A DNA stretch of 64,000 nt from Ecdyonurus torrentis (Eukaryota; Arthropoda; Insecta; Ephemeroptera; Heptageniidae). The stretch lies in assembly GCA_949318235.1 (NCBI GenBank), contig OX439131.1, positions 37,877,273 through 37,941,272 on the forward strand, read 5' to 3'. A model generated the notes under the pieces. That model ran no database searches, had not been told where the DNA came from, and worked only from the letters and a program-made list of their open reading frames with translations. Both the position numbers and the translations under genes were made by a program. This document shows positions 28,341-41,632 of this stretch, piece by piece (the stretch's first letter is position 1; each line of letters opens with the position of its first letter).

Positions 28341-28630
28341 ATGAGATCAAGCAGGGATTTATATGGGGTTGATGGCTAGTGATTATGAAGGGAGTAGTAG
28401 AGGAAAGATAGCTATAGCTGCTCGTGCTGTCCCAGGGATGGAATTTCCTCTGGATCACGCGGCCATTAGCTCGACTACACAACGACGCAGTTGGTACAAA
28501 AATAGAGTCTTGTGGAGGAGCATCTCTGCTGCAGCCAGCCCGGGGTGGTGCACATTACATGGAGGTGGGCAGCCCATCACACAACGTGCACCGACCGACA
28601 TCGATACGTCATTAGACTGACGCTTTAACT
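28341..28630. other. GC-rich island 8
   Basis: The GC-rich block is open in several frames on both strands. None shows a recognisable domain or a consistent exon model. It contains GTGGTGCAC and CATGGAGG words shared loosely with other islands. Confidence 0.3.
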
Positions 28631-29220
28631 CAAGGAGACTCTTGCACAACTTAATTTTATAATATATAATCTTTTTTTTTTTATTTCTGCTAGTAAGTCA
28701 GAAGGAAAAGCTTAAAAAATAATACACGTTGGATCCATTATATAGGGCGTTTCATTTTACAGAAATATATATTTTTTTTCCATAATAAAATTTTGATCAC
28801 AATTTGTTATAAGTTTACTTGTTTTACTGTTTTCCATGTTTATGTGATCTCCGAGAATTCATTCATGTTATTGTATTCTCATATTATGTTTATGTTACAT
28901 AATTGGATCACATATTAATTAGTTTTTTTATTACAGCACCATATAGATACTATATCTTTGCAATATTTGATATTAGCACAAAAATGAAGTTTATGTAATT
29001 AATCTCATTTTACGATCTCCGATTTAATACGCAAGTGAAAAATGATTTGTAAATATGATTCTATTTGACATATATTAAAAACCAAGAGAAACATTTATAA
29101 TAATAAAGATTTCATAAAGCTGAAACAATAAAGCTTCCACAATAAAAATAAAGGCAATAAAAAATCAATGCATTTGATCCTGATTAATTAATGTGAATCA
29201 GTGACGTTGACGAGTTCTAT
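28631..29220. other. AT-rich gene-free stretch
   Basis: Nothing supportable is seen. Confidence 0.65.
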
Positions 29221-30060
29221 AGTGGCGAACATAACAGCTGTCACCTCACGGCCTTTCTGTAATAATTACCCCTCTATTCCCCCCCGCACCTGCTACTGGT
29301 GCTCGCTGGCTCACCCACCCACCGTGGTGCTCGTGCATGCGCGAGAGTGAGGTATCGCGTGCCCAACATTGTTGGTGCCTCTATGACGTCAGACGGCGGA
29401 TCTCAATCGCGCTCTTTCTCTGTTTCCACTGGACATAGGCAAGCAGCCCGTGACCTCGACCTGCCCTCCCTTTACCCCACCCTCTTTTTTCTCTCCTACA
29501 CTTTTCACCAGTCTGTCAACACCTTACTAAATAACAATCACTGAACAATATAGAAAAAGTTTCATTTATTTTTTTTTTTTATTAAAAATACACTTTGGTG
29601 CCTACCTCAAGGTGGACCACCTTACAAGTTGTTTTTGTATCCAAATTTTTGTCATGATAACACAGATTCTCCACGATAATTATCACTAGATAAGGATTTA
29701 TTCACAGACCCGGTGATGTGTGTACCGGGACCTAAGGAAATGTCTCTATAACTAGCTAGCTCCTTGCTTTTGGTTTGCTACTCTACCCCCCAAATCCCCT
29801 TCTCCTCCCTATACACGCTTTTATTTCAGTACTGAGTATTTTTGAACCTTTGCGGGGCCATCACACACTTAATATACTGATGCAAGCAAAGCAAAAGTTT
29901 TAGGAGGGAGCAGAGAAGCCCAGTAGGCGTGTAAAATAAGGTGGAGCCCACTCATAATAACAACACACGATGGTGCCTATTTCCGCACACCAAATGAACG
30001 GCCTTCCCCCCATGCCAACCCCCGACTAAAGTCAACGTCCCATACAGAGAGAAAGAGTAA
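29221..30060. other. GC-rich islands 9 and 10 with CRE
   Basis: The first block (about 29221-29540) has two minus-strand GAGCACCA octamers (29298-29305 and 29325-29332) and a TGACGTCA palindrome at 29384-29391. The second (about 29590-30060) has CACC/GGTG palindromic words and a minus-strand GTAGGC donor-like string near 29611. No protein is recognised. Confidence 0.35.
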
Positions 30061-31140
30061 AAAGTAAAAATAAGGTTTTTGTTATATACACACGCCCCCG
30101 CACGCGACAATATTTTTGCAGAAATAACTCATGCAATCACTATAGAAACATTTTTTTTCCTTAAATAAAACAAAAATATACTACGTCATTATTTTATAAA
30201 TTTAGAAGAAAAGGTAAAAATAATTTCAAGTTGAAGAGTTAAAATTGGCTGTTGTGCGGTTGTGATGTAAATAGGAGTGTGTGGTTTTGTGTATATACAA
30301 ATGACGACATCAATGTAATCACGCATGTGTGTGTTCGCCGGAAACAGTTCTAGAGCAAAGCAAAACTAAAGGCTTCTTGACAACCAAAGTGTTAATCAAA
30401 GTTCAAGTAGCCGCTGTTGCGACCGCTTCCTTCCGTATAATGAAAGCTGCAGAAACTCGCAATGCTTTATATAATATACGTATATAATGTTACTTGTCAA
30501 AACGCAACTTATAATCTTCAATTGACGTAATCAAATTTGAGCTCAAACTAATTTTTTAACATTCGAATGATACGCAAGTAAATACTTTAATATATAATCA
30601 TGCAGAATTATTATAATTTTACAAAAATTTCTTTGAAATTTGAGTTGTATGAAGTTTATATTTCTTTTATTCAGTTTACTTTGATGCTAAAAATGATCTA
30701 CTTATTTTTTCAATACCAATCAAATAAATTTGAAATGTATCAAATTTCTTTATCATTATACAAAATAAGCTGTATAAAAATATTATATAATAATATGTAT
30801 GTTATATTTTATATAACAAAAGAAAATAAGAGAGAGAGAGAGAGAGAGAGAACTTTTTTTTAAGAGCATTTTGTTGTTTACAAGTTTTTCACATCTTTGT
30901 GATGTCGTCAAAGACTTTTATGTAAAACGAAAAGACTTTCTACGTAAATCAAAACATGAATAAAATAAGCAAGTTTTTAATTGATTTTTAATTTGAAAGT
31001 CACAGCAAATTTAAAAATAAAATTCAAGAATTTTATAAAATAACCAACACTTCCAAAAAAAAAAAAAAGTTTGAAAATTATGTAAAATATTCTTAATAAA
31101 AGCATTATGTAATAAAAAAAATCAATACACTTTTTTTTTT
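30061..31140. other. AT-rich gene-free stretch
   Basis: It holds a short (GA)n at about 30829-30851. Nothing else is supported. Confidence 0.65.
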
Positions 31141-31163
31141 TTTTTGTAATTTTTGTTGAAGCA

Positions 31164-31344
31164 GAACCGCTTTTGAAACGACGGAAATGTTTTGGCTTCA
31201 TATCCGAGGAGACGTGGGCGGCTTATAGCAAAAGGAAAATGAGCGAAGAGCAAAGAGCGAATGACGAGCTTGTCATGAGAAAATATGTATCAACACAGGA
31301 GAAAACCGTCGCCATGGAGATGATTTTTACAGACAGCGTGGAAC

Positions 31345-31346
<2 letters not shown>
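31164..31346 (+). CDS. Exon-like coding segment, unassigned
   Basis: A poly-T tract and TTGTTGAAGCAG form a plausible acceptor ending at 31163. The next 61 codons are open, with balanced base composition and coding-like codon choice (GAG, GCG, ACG, AAA), unlike the surrounding desert. The translation is charged and helix-like: a Lys-Arg-Arg-Lys patch, an Ile-Ser-Glu-Glu-Thr-Trp stretch, then Ser-Glu-Glu-Gln-Arg-Ala, and Met-Glu-Met near the end. The frame then runs into a (CT)n and (TA)n microsatellite, and no good donor is visible. I recognise no family. It may be a real internal exon with a weak donor, a truncated pseudogene, or a retroposed fragment. Confidence 0.35.
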
Positions 31347-31382
<36 letters not shown>

Positions 31383-31432
31383 TATACTGTATACATATTA
31401 TTGATACAATACCACCTACGCGTATACGTATA

Positions 31433-31734
31433 GGGTCTATGCATTCATGTTAAAGTCGCCGCCATGTTGGATAACTCAATAACATGGGTGACATAGGAAA
31501 AAAAATCATTTTGCCAGTTTAAAAACACTATGCAATATTTTTGAGAGCTTGGATGTTGTAAATATGTTGAATTAGTATCTCAAGTATGTGAGAAAAATAT
31601 AACAATAACAAAAAATGAAACGATTTCCCAAAGAAAATTGGCTTAAACGAAGTTTGTCCTATGCTGAGCAATGTTATGCACTACTCCAGTATGGCCTCCA
31701 AGCGCAATAAATATGACGTCATCCGCATACACCC
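31433..31734. mobile_element. TA-type MITE, copy 1
   Basis: A 302-bp repeat also found at about 51773-52064. The ends are inverted: GGGTCTATGC at the left and GCATACACCC at the right. The four bases TATA flank both sides (31429-31432 and 31735-31738), which fits a TA or TATA target duplication of a Tc1/mariner-like element. It holds a TGACGTCA palindrome near the right end (31714-31721). There is no coding capacity. Confidence 0.85.
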
Positions 31735-31738
31735 TATA

Positions 31739-32520
31739 CACTTTATATACCCTACAAAAGTTTTATATCACATTTCATTAGTGTTGAATTATGTGATATT
31801 ACAAAAAAGGTTTTATATTATATATTTTTTCTTTTGAATGCGTATATTATGCAACTTTATTCATAAAAACTTTTCACAGATGTTTTACATATACCGTAAC
31901 ACAAATTTTCTGTTTCATTAAATCGAAGTTATGCATTACTTACTTATCTTTTCTTCCCCACCTCCCACGTCTTTAGCTTTAAAAAAAATGTCAATTTAAA
32001 ATTCGATACACATAACATTGAAAATATTTCAATTTAGCAAAGTTATTTACTTATTTAGAAAATGGTCATAAAATTATTTGTGCTTTATAGATGTTCATAT
32101 ATCTCTACGAGTAACTCACAACATTCTTCAGCCATCTTTCCAGTAAGAAAAAAAAAAAAAAAAAAAAAACGTAATATTTATATTTTTGCTTTACGCGTCT
32201 AATTTGCTTTAGGTCGCGTCTTTAATATTTCCATGTTTTTATTACTTCAATAATAATAATAATTATTAATAAGATAAAATCCAACAAGTATTTTTCTACT
32301 GAATAATAAAAAGTTTCAAAGTGGTTGCTGTTACATTACAAATATTTATAAAATACAAACTGAAATATACATATTGTAAAAAAAGAAACTCTCAGCGGAA
32401 GCACCCCAATAAAACTTTACTTATTTGCATAAAGATTTCAAGGTTAAAAATCTTTGTCCCTGAAAAGTTCAGGGTAACATTGAGTATGGAAGAGTGCATA
32501 TCAAAGATGCGGTAGGGTGG
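31739..32520. other. AT-rich gene-free stretch
   Basis: It holds an A-run at about 32147-32169. Nothing else is supported. Confidence 0.65.
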
Positions 32521-32880
32521 GACTTTTTTAGCTGCTTAATTCTCTTTTCTGACGAGGTTGTGTATAGGTGTTTGTGTAGCACAGGGTAATCGATACATGC
32601 GGCGTGACGCACGCGGCCCCACTAGGCAGGCAGGTAGGTACAGTACGTGGGTAGGCAAGCAAGTAAGCAGGCAGGCAGGCAGGCAAGCAGGCAGGCAGGC
32701 AGGTTGCAAGGACACGTGAGCACCAACACCGTCGGCTGCCGGTATACGATACATATATTTCACCCACGGTAACACGAACCAACCCCTCGTCATAATATTG
32801 CTCGTTAATGTAACCATAATACTCTCTTGACTGGATATCATCATCATTTGACGAGAAAAATATTACGTCAACCACTGCAA
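32521..32880. other. GC-rich island 11 with (CAGG)n tetranucleotides
   Basis: Tetranucleotide repeats of the CAGG/CAAG type run from about 32623 to 32704. GAGCACCA follows at 32718-32725. The minus-strand frames are open only because the tetranucleotide has no stops (they encode a Cys-Leu-Pro-Ala periodic peptide). Confidence 0.45.
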
Positions 32881-33375
32881 CTAATCACTTCACAGTGATA
32901 TATAATATTATACGTATATCTATAGGTTTTGATATATACTTTTGTTATATAAAAATATAATATGTGAAATGATTATCCATACAGGGGCTGATTGATATTA
33001 ATAACTATGCCAATTATGGCATATTTATACATTTAAGTTGATGTATGGAAATAAATGAAATCGAAACAAGATTATATAATGATAATATATTCATCTGTGT
33101 GTTTATATATATTAAGTTTTTTAATTCGATTTATATATATATAATAATAAAAAAAAGCCCTTCCATCTATATATAAGAAAATTATTAACACTCAAGTCAA
33201 TGATAGTAATAAGAAAAATCATTGTATCTATATCGCAGCATTAATTTACGCAGCATTACATAGTTGTTGTTTTTGTGGCATAGCGAATTTAAATTTTAGA
33301 AGCACGTAAACGGCTCTATATCTCGTCCATTCTGTTCTCTACTTAATATTATTAAATTCAATACTTTACTTGTAT

Positions 33376-33422
<47 letters not shown>

Positions 33423-33516
33423 ACGCATACCATTTTAAACCACATCATGCAATAATGACTTAAATAATATTATATTAAAAAAAGAACACGGAAAAAAGAA
33501 GAAGTAATTTTCTTAC
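32881..33516. other. AT-rich stretch with a long T-run
   Basis: A T-run of about 37 bases is at 33379-33415. It is possibly an intron of the minus-strand transcript described at 33517-54240. Confidence 0.6.
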
Positions 33517-33570
33517 CTTTATGTCCGAGATGCGAACGATTCAATATCCAGTCAACATGCCAAGTCCCAT
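33517..33570 (-). ncRNA. Splice-flanked mini-exon D
   Basis: Read on the minus strand, an acceptor (CATGTTTCAG) precedes a 54-base segment followed by the donor GTAAGAAAA. One phase is open throughout and encodes Gly-Thr-Trp-His-Val-Asp-Trp and then Arg-Ser-His-Leu-Gly-His-Lys. It would need one base carried from the previous exon, whereas mini-exon C carries two when read from its ATG. A direct C-D junction therefore gives a stop after a few residues. Either an exon between them is missing from my list, or the transcript is non-coding. Confidence 0.5.
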
Positions 33571-34535
33571 CTGAAACATGACACCTCAAACAGTTTATTA
33601 TACAAGTAATTAACTCACATAAAATTAATTTATTTACAACTTGAAGTGTTTCTCGATGTTCAAACAGTTCACAAAACTTCTATCGTTCTCTTTCAGTTGA
33701 GTTATTTTTGGAAAATTGAAAATTTAATCAAAAACGCAAAACTATATAAAAATATATATATATATATATATATATAAATATAATTTTATACATATTATAC
33801 ATTTTATAATTTAAATAATACATAATATACGCATTTATATGTTTATATATATACAGAACTCCGAACTCCATACAATATCATATAACATAAACAATAATTA
33901 AAATTATACTCATACACCGAATTATTAGCCTTTTGCATTTTTAATATATTATATTATACTGTTCATATATAATTCTAACAAAAAACAAGTTGTATTAAAA
34001 TTTATTATCAGTGTTTATATGATGTCATAAGAGATGATAGTTAAACACAAAACCGGTATCCATATTTTGACAAAGTTAATGCATATATAAATGTAAAAAA
34101 TAAAGGTGTATAGAGTATACTAAAATGCGTCATGCGGTAAGAGAGCGTTAGTTACGTCATGCATTTTATAATTAGTACTTTTTTTTAGTATAATAATGAG
34201 ATACTTTTTCTAAATAGAAATTATTTTAAAACAAAAGATATCAACGTTAAATTTTAAACAAAATGAGCATACTATATTTTTTGAAAATGTGAATAAACAA
34301 TAAAATACTAAATCCATTAAATTGTGTTTGAAATGAAATCAATTAACAGAAAGGGGGATGTTTTTGATTGGCATATACGAAGTAAACACACTGTTTAACT
34401 GGAGAAAGTGAAAACAAACAGCTTCTTTTTTTTATTATATAAATATTATACGTGCTACAAGAGTAATGACGTCATAAAAAATCCATACAACCTTATAAAA
34501 AATTGCAATCAAATGTAACATAAGGGTTTCCGAGT

Positions 34536-34598
<63 letters not shown>

Positions 34599-36720
34599 TA
34601 AATAAAAATAGCACGCTATCAACTTGCAGATCAAATTCTTTTGATATCACGTAGAAATTTATTACAATTAATACTTATAAATCTTTCCCTTTAGAAAAAA
34701 ATCATTGTGATTTATTTATTTTTTTAATATTTTTATATATGGAAACAATATAAACAGGAAAAATGTGAAATAAAATGTAATTTTTCTTTTGCATTTTTTC
34801 TTATAAAAAATACTAATATTATACTGTGCAATAATTATCATACCGTAATGTAATAAGATATAGAGAGACTTATTATTTCCCATAACAAAACTATTACATA
34901 ATATAATGAACTCGCCATACGAATCAAAGTATAAGACATTTAATTGAGCTTCCATGATGAATATTAAACGCCTACACGTTAGACAACCAGTCGGTCAAAT
35001 ATGTAATGCGGGCGAGTCCACATTACAGGAGACTTATGACGTCACTTTTTAAGTAGATAAAATAAAAAAAGGCATATTATAGCATTGCTACCACAACTCA
35101 CTCCTTTTACATTTTATATAATGAAATCTTATCATCAGCATAGTGTCCTGTGTAACGATAACCTGTATAGCTTATATTACTGCGTCATAAATGTTTGCAT
35201 GCATATCTCCATATAATATTGTTAACATATTATATACATACCTACCGCATACATTTCACTATTATATTATATATTATAACAAAGATTCCTTCACATGCAA
35301 ATATTTTGTTTAGCTTATAATATCTATCTTACTTGTATATATATATATATATATATATATTATCATCTCTATACAATATAAATTAATAATATACGACTAA
35401 AAAGAAAATGTTTATTGTTTATTAGAGAATAATAAATAGACAAACATCATAACTTATTCAGTGTGTATATGAAGTTGCTTGGTTTGTCGCAAGAAAACGT
35501 TTATTAACTTTGCGTTTTATTCTAAAATACCCGCATTTTTAATTGTTGGTATAAGGTTACTTTTCTTTTCTTTTTGACAACTTCCCCACATAGTACAAGT
35601 ATGTAATATATAGCTTTGTTTGATAACAATACTTATATTTTGTAATTTTATGGTTAAAATTAGAACATAACATATTTTTGCAAAGGAAAACAAAACAAAG
35701 AAATAAGTAATCTACTACGTTACATAACTTTTTAAAAAAAAAAGCAGCTAAATATAGCATTTGCATTGATATTTTTAGAAACAGTAAACACACGAATACT
35801 TAAATTTAGCTAATCAATATAGTTATATGTTTTTGTTTATTTTATATATAATTTGTAATATGTATACTTTGTATAACGTTAATTTTTGTGTTTAAAACAT
35901 AATTTACCGCATTGTTTTACCTTTAACTATATTCACATTTACTTATTCAGAAATAATCTTATAATATAACAACATAACACTTCAATATAATATTATTTCT
36001 TTTGCGGCATCGCAAATATAATATAACGTGCGTACTGCAATTAAATATTTAAGTTTTGATGATCAACGAAACACTTGTAAACAAAAATCTTTTAATGAGA
36101 GAAGTCAAGACCTCAACTTAAAATTAAGTACATGCACAGGATTTTATTTTCATATAACACTCGATTTTTATTTAAAAAATACATTATATAATATATATAT
36201 ATCGTATATTTTTAAATTAAAATTCAACAAAAGTATTCAAAACTCAAATTTGTATAATACCTTCGCTATTCATTAATTTAATGAGATTAGGAAATTTAAA
36301 TTATATTGAAGTATAAAAAAATAAGAGAAAAAAAAATTATACATTTTGTAATCAAATACTTAAGTAGTAACATAAATAACACAAAGTATGCAAAGTATAT
36401 TATGAACAATTTTGATACAGATTGCGATATGATATGTATAACGTATGCGTTTGTATTTTTTAAATTGTAATTCTATTTAGTGAAAAATGACAACTAATGT
36501 TATTCTACATTTATATATTATATGCATATAGTGCGGAAAAGATTGAAACAATTAGCAAGGTGCATGCTATGCATATAAGCATAATCAAATGTAGCACTTA
36601 AAGCTATTTTTCTTTGATAAGCTTATATACATAATATGTTGAAAATAAAATTATATATGTATAGTACAGCTATGACTTGAATAAACTAAGTGATACCAAG
36701 GAAATACTTTGATATGATTT
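33571..36720. other. AT-rich stretch, possible intron
   Basis: It holds (TA)n at 34539-34594 and 35337-35360, and CRE palindromes at 34467-34474 and 35037-35044. No exon is seen. Confidence 0.6.
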
Positions 36721-37015
36721 ACCTCCCGTCAATTGATAAGCTTAAAACATCTCTATAACATTAGATAAATGCATATTATACTCTCCAGGAGTTGACTTAT
36801 ATAGTGTTAGAGTAGAGGAAAATTTTGGTGAAGTGGAACGTCCGCGCACTGTTGCTTTCAGCTGCAACTCGTTACCTCCTCCCCCCCTGGAAGATATCGC
36901 GAGCTTGAAATGAAGCAACAGCCGCGAGGGCCGCGAGCAACAACACTCGTCTGTAGCCATGACGTGCATCGCCGTCTCCCCCACACACGTCTGACCGCAA
37001 GAAATACTCGTCATC
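36721..37015 (-). promoter_or_regulatory. GC-rich island 12, possible alternative first exon
   Basis: On the minus strand a GC-rich block is followed by a CTATATAAG string (about 36796-36804) that could serve as a TATA box. About 75 bases downstream a GACGGGAG segment is followed by the donor-like GTAAATC (intron from 36722). The arrangement suggests an internal promoter and untranslated first exon that could splice to mini-exon D. The 134-codon open frame across the island has no recognised family. Confidence 0.25.
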
Positions 37016-37790
37016 ATAACATGTTTCATTTCATATACCTTATAGAAAACATTACAGGAGTTGAAATAAGTATTTTTATTTTTTATTTGGTATATGTATA
37101 TTATTCTTCTTTCATGCACGCAAAAGGGTAATAGCTTCTTTATCACCGGAATAAGATACCCCTTATTAAATATCTGATATCAACTCTTTTTCCTTATATA
37201 TGTAATATATGTATTGCTTCCCCCTTGTTTAAGACTGGTTCAGTTTTTTAATTTTTATTTTATCAGCATTCATGCACTATTATTATTATTATCATCATTT
37301 ATGATACAATAAAAAAATGAGTAAACATAACGTATCATATATTTTATGCTGGTACGTATACATGTTTTGCCAAAAAAATAAATAACAATAAGAACTCAAT
37401 CAAAAAAAGTATTAATCAAAAAGTCGTCTAAAGGGTAAAGAAAAACGCTGGTTTTAAGTGACCCCTAAATTATTAATTACTATCGTCATAATCACATATC
37501 AATTTATACTTTATTTACTTATTAATTGATTAATTATTTTGCCCTCATTTTTCTTGCTAATAAAGTAATATAAATCTATTACATTTTAGATAGAAATAAT
37601 AGAAAAAATATAATAGAAGAAGAGAAGAGATAGAAATAAACATCCCATGAATGAATGAGCTGATTATATTATTACCACATGAGTAACAATCGACACAATG
37701 CACATGGGAAATTAAGTTGTATACTGTATTGAGACGTAGAGTACATATTATAGTATGTACTGTACACGTGTGAATAACAAATTACTTTAC
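37016..37790. other. AT-rich gene-free stretch
   Basis: Nothing supportable is seen. Confidence 0.6.
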
Positions 37791-38110
37791 AATACTTTAC
37801 AATGTAATGAGGGGGTGCGTTTTGTGTTGTGCAGCTGCTATTTTGTTTAGCCTTTAGCCGCAAGATTGAAAAAGCAAAGTGAGCAAAGGCGTGAGCAATA
37901 AAAGCCGCTTTGACTCGTATGCATGCATGCTTGCATCCACACCGGTGATGCACGCGTGCCAGTATATGAGTAAGGGAGGTGAGTTGAGGTGAGGGAGTTG
38001 TATTGGATTGTTGCTGATGGATGCTGTGCTGGAGCGGCGTGTGCCAGGCACACTCCTTCTCCTCCTGCTGCTGTCTCCTAAACAGCTGCTAGCAATGAGC
38101 ACCAAATAAA
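37791..38110. other. GC-rich island 13
   Basis: It contains GGTGAGTTGAGGTGAGGG on the plus strand near 37979, CTCCTCCTGCTGCTG, and GAGCACCA at 38097-38104. The open frames on the minus strand are overlapping and unrelated to any family I know. Confidence 0.3.
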
Positions 38111-38347
38111 TATTATTATACTTCACTTCACGCGACTAACATGCACACCACATAATATCTCATATATGTGAGGGATTTTTTTTATTGTATAAGTCACGAA
38201 TATAAATCAATGCTTCAGGACATGGAAAAAATGTACAAGTTACATCTTATAGTAACAACTGATATGAAAGAATATGACTATCATTTAAAAGAAAAAAGAA
38301 CGCATTACTTTAAATTAAAAAAAAAAACATAATATGTAACCCAAGCT

Positions 38348-38378
<31 letters not shown>

Positions 38379-40083
38379 TTGCTACGAAACAAAAGAATAA
38401 TTCTAAATACCCATTATGAATCAATCAATACCTATTTTCAATTACATATAGATTTTTTTTTGAAGGTTTAATCCGCATTATACAAGAGATTAACAGAATG
38501 TGCAAACTTCAAATATATAGATGTAGAGGTTATCAGCTCTTATACTGATAAGTGCACATAAATTTACTGATAAAATTTTATACAAAAATATCAAGGTTAT
38601 ATTTTTATAAAACAAATGTACATAATATAAAATTATAATTATTATGTTTACATATATGTATGAAATGCTAAATATTTTACACCGATTGTATGATATACAC
38701 ACAAAACAGCAATATAATATAAAAGCAGAGTTTTCACTTCATATATAAAATAATAAATATAATATTTATTATTATTATTATTATTATTATTTTACGATTG
38801 CGCGGATGTTCGCATCAAATAAAGTACGCAGATTAACCAAGCAATGAACGATGGTATCGCAATATCAAAAGGTTCCCGTCTTTTTAGACGCACTTAGTAT
38901 ACCTTTTATACCAAATGACTATACCATCCGGGAATTCAGCCTTTTACTTCTCATCATACTGTTGGTCGAACGCTTTTATTATAAAGAACTAATTACAGTG
39001 TTAATTAAAGTTATGATAATAACATACACAACATATATCATTATCATAATTTTTATGAAATGTATGTCATTTATTTTTGAAAAATGATATTATTTTAAGA
39101 ATATAATAATTGCAAATTGTATTGTTATAATAATTCTATTTTCCTATTTATAGAATAATATATAAGAATTTGTTAACGAAAAAAAAGAGTAACTATAATA
39201 ATATAAGTTTTGATCTTGTTATAAAAAAACAATTATCATTAATGTTAATTTAATTATCTTTTAATATACTCACATTATATAAAGAATCATTATATGCGGT
39301 GATGTGCTTTGAAAAATTACAATGAAAATTTCTGTTCGTTATATTATACAATATATGTACGTAAAAATATATTTTATGTAACTTAAATAATACCATACTC
39401 ATAGTTTATTCTACGAAATGATATTTTTTTTTACCATGCATCCAAAAAATTAAACAATTTTTATTATGAGCCCGTGTTATGTGTTATATAAATAATACAC
39501 AAAACTTTTTTTTACGTAAGTTGAAGCCTTGTTTTAATTAAATTAAAAATTTTGCAATTAAAAACATTCATCCTTTTCATAATAGAAGAAGTTTGTATTA
39601 TATATAATATACAAATAAATATATTTATGTCTCTCATCATTGAAATCTCGAGACAAATTTTAATTACTCTTAAATCTTGAGTAGTTGATACTTGGGTTCT
39701 AAATAATGTGGCTCTTAAAATATATAAAATATTATATTTTATTTATTTATTATTTCATCTCGAAAGGTTTTTCTTTTCAAAATTGCACAAGTTTGTATTA
39801 AAGTTTAGGCTGTATATATAAGGTGATATTACACCAGCTTCTCATCTTGACCTTTTTCAAGTTGTTTTCGTAAGTTTTTTAGGAGTGTAAACCGGGGGTG
39901 GGAGGGGGGAGGGGGAGACGAGGAGAAAGGACACCTAAACATCAATTGAATTTCAAAATATAATGAAGTTTATGAAATGAATTACCAATTACTAACATAT
40001 TTCCTAAAAGATTTGATTTGTTCCCTGTATAATAATAATTAGAGCAAATCATTAATTTTTTTTTTTTACAAATAAGAATATTT

Positions 40084-40132
<49 letters not shown>

Positions 40133-41284
40133 TTTTACATAAGCATTATATTAATAAATAAATGCGATATACATTATATATTTTATATAATATAAGTACT
40201 ACTGTATAATGTTATATAGTAACTAATACATAGGTGTTGATTTCAATTTGAAGTACAGTCGAGTGACGTCAACACAAAGGTGACAAGATTTCAGTGTATA
40301 TGAATGACATGCGGCTGCAATGGTGTGATTTTCTCTCCCTAAAAAGACACTCGATCTCTCCCTTTACTTTGCATTAACGCACCCCCCTTCTTTGGTGCAC
40401 TATTGTCTTTAAAACTTCATTTACTCACTTCCGCATGCACCTGTCGTCTATATATGACGATAATACATTTTTTTTTCTTTTTTTCTCCCCTTAATAAACA
40501 AATGTGCCCACGTGCGAGCAAGTTGACGCAACAAGCTATATAATAATATACCATACCACCGCATTCAATGCAGTACATAGTCATTTCCGTATCAAACACC
40601 AAACATATAATAGTCAATTTAATTAGAAAGGGATGTTGAATAAAATAGTATAAAGGGGTTAACTGATAAATTAGTAACATATGTAAACAGGAAATTCAAT
40701 TATATTACGGAAGATCTGAAATCACAGCTTCTTTGAATATTATACATCAAGAGAATTATTATGTAATAAAAATAATAAGTTTAACTTCAAATTTACCAAT
40801 AACTTTTATCGTTCTATAAAAAAACGGCTTAAAAAATTAAATAATCCGTAACTATAGAATATATAATAATAATTATAAATCAACTTTATTGATTTTTTTT
40901 AATATATAATTATTGAACAAGTGTATTCATTTGAATAATATTTTTGAATAATAAATCACTTGTTTTGAATTTTCTGTTATAGACATTTTTATGAAGAACT
41001 CGCCTATTATAAAAAAAGAGGTAATCTCTCATGTTTGAACTTCAAAAGAAATCACAGGATTGCTAATTCCGCGTCCACTCAATATTATGGTGCTATAGTA
41101 CTCTGTGAGCTATACTATACTATAAATAAAAATCCTGTATTTGTTTCATTATAAATATAAAGCACGTTATATTGTTTAATTAATTTATATACACCTGAAT
41201 AATCATTGAGAAAAGTATTACGTGTTCTCACACAAGCGAGTAATTTTTATTTACATAATATAGTTAGTAATGAACAATTATTTT

Positions 41285-41315
<31 letters not shown>

Positions 41316-41574
41316 TACTAAATAAATCCTATATTATTAAAAAATTATAATAATATTTATAATAAGATATTATGTTGGTATGGTATATAATGAAAGATAC
41401 TTTATAAAGTAAAAATTTAATGGCGATTGATTTTATTTTACTGCAGAATTATTTGTTACTATGACAAAATCGTGTGAATCCGCGATCCTCGCACTTAAAT
41501 TAAAAGTGAAGCAGTGCATGAATGACAAAATTGCGAGGAGAAGAATATGATACAATAACGGGAGGTCAAGCAAG

Positions 41575-41632
<58 letters not shown>

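Noticed and set aside
32528..32875. 115-codon minus-strand frame with Cys-Leu-Pro-Ala repeats
   Set aside because: The periodic peptide is the direct translation of the (CAGG)n tract.
36742..37146. 134-codon minus-strand frame
   Set aside because: No recognised domain, starts in AT-rich DNA and merely spans a GC-rich island; an untranslated promoter exon explains it better.
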